Below, one piece after another: positions 7,001-8,682 of a DNA stretch of 8,682 nucleotides. The stretch covers positions 1-8,682 of the forward strand of contig JAZUIX010000110.1 in NCBI GenBank assembly GCA_045642445.1. Direction: 5' to 3'. The stretch's first letter is position 1. Each line of letters begins with the position of its first letter. The notes beneath the pieces are model-generated. The model saw only the letters and a program-made list of their open reading frames with translations, had not been told where the DNA came from and made no database searches. This DNA is from Colimorpha sp045642445 (GTDB lineage: Bacteria; Bacteroidota; Bacteroidia; Bacteroidales; P3). A program made the translations under genes and the position numbers.

Positions 7001-7234
7001 GCGCTCCACAGCCTCAAGCAGCTGCTTGTCGTTCATCCACGGGTTCAGACGTTTCAAAGCCATACGCAAGTGCCGGATCAGCACCACCTCGTTCTGGGCT
7101 TTGCGGCCAAGCGTACCGTTTTCGCCCAGCACCTCGCTGTCGAAGGCATAGACGCTCTTCCAGCCGAGTTCCTTTTCAAGAAGTTCGGCTGTTGATTTCT
7201 GTATGAGCAGGTCTTCGCTATAGTCTTTTGCCAT
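4085..7234 (-). CDS. hsdR: Type I restriction-modification system restriction subunit HsdR
   Basis: HsdR is the ATP-dependent translocase and endonuclease subunit of a type I restriction complex (R with HsdM and HsdS). It pulls in unmodified foreign DNA and cuts it at a distance. The 1049 residues are a normal, intact length. The N-terminal PD-(D/E)xK nuclease shows Asp150 (RRAD) and Glu164-x-Lys166 (IELK). The helicase motor has Walker A TQGSGKS (299-305), DEAH (401-404), TGTP (428-431), WLTGFD (648-653) and QTIARANR (673-680). A charged, coiled-coil-prone insert lies at about 555-630, and a Gly-rich linker (711-718) leads to a helical C-terminal domain that normally contacts HsdM. The motif after the nuclease core reads NYCDY where many HsdR proteins have QxxxY. 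The start ATG 7234-7232 lies 11 bases after the stop of the upstream gene, indicating one operon. hsdM and hsdS are not in the window. Sampled GC falls from about 50-60% in the 5' part to about 40% in the 3' part. Confidence 0.96.
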   Translation of the reverse strand: MAKDYSEDLLIQKSTAELLEKELGWKSVYAFDSEVLGENGTLGRKAQNEVVLIRHLRMALKRLNPWMNDKQLLEAVERMTGYMSSQTLMQINEEKYGFLRDGVPVTRLKPNGETETVKARVVDFANVNNNEFVAVRELWIKGPIHKRRADVVCYVNGLPVIFIELKNHDQDIQNAYTDNYCDYLDTIPHLFHHNAMIMLSNGMESRVGTVGAKWEFFHEWKRLTELDHGNIELPTMLRGICKKENLLDLLENFILFDHSGGSTVKILARNHQYLGVNQAVEMYRHREAMKGKLGVFWHTQGSGKSYSMVFLAQKIRRKFEGSPTIVVLTDRDELNKQISDTFENCGLLGGLKAKQFIAYSGEDLRQKLTGNPSFIFSLIQKFNKADAKPVYPDHDIIVMSDEAHRTQNGIFADNLMHMLPTANRIGFTGTPLLRDDNITARTFGQYVSVYDFKRAVEDKATVPLYYENRGEKLQELKNPEINAEIAARLDEENLDPSQQAKLEREFAQEVHLLTAEKRLRVVAQDFVRHYSDLWTSGKAMMVSFNKVTCVRMYNYVQEYWQKEIKALRKRIEQDPWQQEVQEMKRKLQWMEETEMAVVVSQEQNEIQTFKKWRLDITPHREKMEKRELDKEFKDSDSNLRVVFVCAMWLTGFDVKTLSCLYIDKPMKAHTLMQTIARANRVAEGKSNGLIIDYIGIVKALRQALADYTANPEGGEGGNDPTVNKEELIKNVWEIIATAVSFLHDKGFELQELIDALSFEKLSLLKKAANLLCDTVETRKSFCTFATTLLRLWKYLDREDITEDMRKKKDALEAIYKELQKKRKHADITDLSVAINDIVNEHLEIDGEHVMVADAGGRRFDISGIDFDLLRREFAKREDKNLVLRDIQDLLQERLARLLAENPSRINFYEKYQEIIQAYNQEQNRATIEKTFEELMHLSQSLSEEEKRYVREGFKSDEELSLYDLLLKDNLSKAEVKKLKDVAIELLAKIKGQLAGMDHPFDKPTTRATLIITIRDVLWQELPESYSEESINYYRDTIYNYVSQRYGGVA

Positions 7235-7245
7235 ATGCTTTAGTG

Positions 7246-8199
7246 CTATTTCTCATGAGAAGTTCGTTTCCATTTCTCTACATGTCCGATGGAATGTCCT
7301 GCCTCTTGACTATGTTCAACTTTACTTCCATCAAACATGAGTTCGCAGATGTGATCGCCATTGTCATCACACAGCTCAAACCTGCCATGTTTTTTGTCGA
7401 TGGACAGGAACAGATATTTGCCGTCTTTCTTGATGCTGTAAATCTTGACAATTCTATCATTTTCCCTATTCAAATTTTCCAGTTCTATTTCGTGGTGATA
7501 ATAGTTAGCTTCACAAATCTTGGAGCCTATTTCTTTGGCATATGATATCCTCTCATTTCCTTCACTTTTGTGATTCATAATCAGAGAATAGAATTTTGAT
7601 ACAACCTCATCCGTACCCAAACTTTTCTCATCCATAGTAGCCACATAAATTTTATCTATATGTTCCAATTTTTGGACTAACACGGTTGACATCTTCAATT
7701 TTCCTAACTCGGTTCTCATGATGTTGATAGCCTTATTGAAGCATGGTAGGTATTGGTTTGGAGACATTGACCAGTCAATCTTATCAGGATTGTTTTCGAA
7801 CCATTGATTATGCCACGCATCTATGGATGGTTTATCGTAAATATAATCCGACTTTGGACATCCATCATATTCAAAACCGCCATGTGTTCTCGGCAACGGT
7901 TTATTATCAAATAATTCAGGTTTACCTATATTTATAGGTTGAAAAACAAAATTACTGTAACTAAACAATAGTTGACTCGCTATCTGACCTGCTCCTTGCC
8001 AATAATTATCAGAGGTATTCTCGCTCTTTAGCCAAAAATCCTTCCACTCATCACTATATACATAGTAAAGTTTATCTTTGCAACTTTTAGCTTCTTGAAG
8101 CATATCGTAAAACCGTCTTATTGTAGATTGCGAATCGCCTCTCACTTTGGAAAACACGATTCCTTCTTTATCAATGAATATGCTTCCTTTAACCTTCAT
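7246..8199 (-). CDS. Unrecognised 317-residue protein between an AAA ATPase gene and hsdR
   Basis: I do not recognise this family. The protein is soluble-looking, with no signal peptide or membrane span. The N-terminal part (1-60) looks alpha/beta (GSIFIDKEGIVFS, LYYVYSDEW). A central stretch (about 85-150) is rich in Pro, Asn, Trp and Tyr, with DNKPLPRTHGGFEYDGCPK (98-116) the most motif-like segment. A helical part (150-232) leads to a strand-rich C-terminal module (about 245-305, including YLFLSIDKKHGRFELCDD and ICELMFDGS). It has no paired CxxC, no clear HNH or PD-(D/E)xK core and no Walker motif, so no enzyme activity can be assigned. The start ATG at 8199 overlaps the end of the ATPase gene by 11 bases and is preceded by AGAGGA (8210-8205), a reasonable ribosome binding site. 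Hand counts of several 60-base stretches give about 27-38% GC, well below both flanking genes, which suggests separate acquisition. It is probably the partner or effector of the ATPase. Confidence 0.85.
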   Translation of the reverse strand: MKVKGSIFIDKEGIVFSKVRGDSQSTIRRFYDMLQEAKSCKDKLYYVYSDEWKDFWLKSENTSDNYWQGAGQIASQLLFSYSNFVFQPINIGKPELFDNKPLPRTHGGFEYDGCPKSDYIYDKPSIDAWHNQWFENNPDKIDWSMSPNQYLPCFNKAINIMRTELGKLKMSTVLVQKLEHIDKIYVATMDEKSLGTDEVVSKFYSLIMNHKSEGNERISYAKEIGSKICEANYYHHEIELENLNRENDRIVKIYSIKKDGKYLFLSIDKKHGRFELCDDNGDHICELMFDGSKVEHSQEAGHSIGHVEKWKRTSHEK

Positions 8200-8682
8200 G
8201 ATATTCCTCTACACGTTTACGTCCTAAATCCATCAACTCAAACATATCTTGTCTAACTTGATCAAAGAAGTCAACAGGAAATTCGTCAAGATTCCCCCAT
8301 TCGTCCATACCAAACTCCATGATATTCTTCTCGCCATCCTTATTCTGGAAGAAATAGATTGTCATATCCTCATGCGATATTTCTGTCTTGCCCTCAGCAA
8401 TCATTCGGCGGATACCATTGACAATATGTTCGCTGTGAGTCTCGATGATTACACGCACACCTGCTGCTGCCATGCGAGCAAGGAAATAACCCATGTTCGA
8501 CTGTGCCTTAGCATGAAGATGAGCCTCTGGATTCTCCACTGTCAGCATGCCACCTTCAGGAACAGTCAAGCCACTTACTAGGATAGGCAGAGCGTAAGTG
8601 ATACCGAAACCGACGTTGGAAACAGCATTATCATGCACCCTGATCTGATAGGAATCCTGGTCTTTTCCGGGAGCTACATTCA
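8189..8682 (-). CDS. AAA ATPase, OLD/RecF-like with DUF3696-type C terminus, 5' end cut by window edge
   Basis: Only the C-terminal 163 residues are visible; the frame stays open to the right edge, so the N terminus with Walker A is missing. The visible part has the late motifs of ABC-like (OLD/RecF/SMC-type) ATPases. NVGFGITYALPILVSGL (about residues 22-38 of the visible part) is the signature-region helix. LTVENPEAHLHAKAQS is Walker B with its catalytic Glu and the following conserved His. VIIETHSEHIVNGIRR is the switch-His region. After this comes a tail with DEWGNLDEFPVDFFDQ, typical of DUF3696, and no TOPRIM nuclease domain, unlike classical OLD proteins. ATPases of this type recur in anti-phage systems, where they act as sensors or switches for a partner effector. 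The stop lies 11 bases inside the next gene, so the two are translationally coupled and transcribed towards hsdR. A GTG at 8638 lies inside the conserved domain and is not the start. Confidence 0.9.
   Translation of the reverse strand, partial: NVAPGKDQDSYQIRVHDNAVSNVGFGITYALPILVSGLTVPEGGMLTVENPEAHLHAKAQSNMGYFLARMAAAGVRVIIETHSEHIVNGIRRMIAEGKTEISHEDMTIYFFQNKDGEKNIMEFGMDEWGNLDEFPVDFFDQVRQDMFELMDLGRKRVEEYHEG

Noticed and set aside
6461..7195. A 244-codon plus-strand open frame inside hsdR
   Set aside because: It is antisense to the nuclease and Walker A coding part of hsdR, which is strongly supported; no domain was recognised in its translation.
7526..7918. HNH or HEPN nuclease motif in the 317-residue protein
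   Set aside because: The RTHGG and AWHNQW segments contain His and Asn, but there is no paired CxxC, no typical DH...N...H spacing and no convincing Rx4-6H motif, so a nuclease claim is not supported.
8636..8638. GTG as the start of the ATPase
   Set aside because: The frame continues upstream to the window edge with sensible sequence, and starting here would cut into the conserved ATPase domain and omit Walker A.

Overview
The window looks like chromosomal DNA of a member of the Bacteroidota, most likely order Bacteroidales (Prevotella/Bacteroides-like). The grounds are the protein styles (a Bacteroidetes-like OmpA-family envelope protein, a FemAB-type GNAT protein, FtsE and RlmH clustered together), near absence of Shine-Dalgarno sequences, very A/T-rich gaps between GC-richer genes, and one match to the Bacteroidetes -7 promoter consensus TAnnTTTG. 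The genus is not resolved. All credible genes lie on the minus strand, so transcription runs from right to left.

Right part (8682 down to 4085): a defence locus. It holds the C-terminal part of an OLD/RecF-like AAA ATPase with a DUF3696-like tail (cut by the window edge), then an overlapping gene for an unrecognised 317-residue protein of clearly lower GC, then a complete 1049-residue HsdR, the ATP-driven translocase and nuclease subunit of a type I restriction-modification system. hsdM and hsdS are not in the window and would be expected beyond the right edge. The ATPase and its companion sit directly upstream of hsdR in the same orientation, so they look like a two-gene accessory defence module nested in a type I RM operon. 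This is the best candidate for something undescribed, but its ATPase half is only partly visible.

Middle (3605-4084): about 480 bases without a credible gene. It holds a weak terminator-like hairpin after hsdR, a cluster of ATTCG/CGAAT motifs facing each other, a palindrome plus decamer-repeat/hairpin block, and a possible promoter just before ftsE. It marks the junction between the defence locus and a housekeeping cluster.

Left part (3604 down to 1): a tightly packed cluster, probably one operon, in the order ftsE, OmpA-family lipoprotein-free envelope protein, FemAB-like GNAT acyltransferase, rlmH and a partial unknown gene. Gaps are 39, about 15, minus 4 (ATGA overlap) and 43 bases. Three of the products point to the cell envelope: FtsE is a divisome ATPase, the OmpA domain should bind peptidoglycan, and FemAB-type proteins are often envelope aminoacyl or acyl transferases. 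RlmH modifies the ribosome. The GNAT gene has no in-frame ATG and seems to use TTG; one missing T would explain this.
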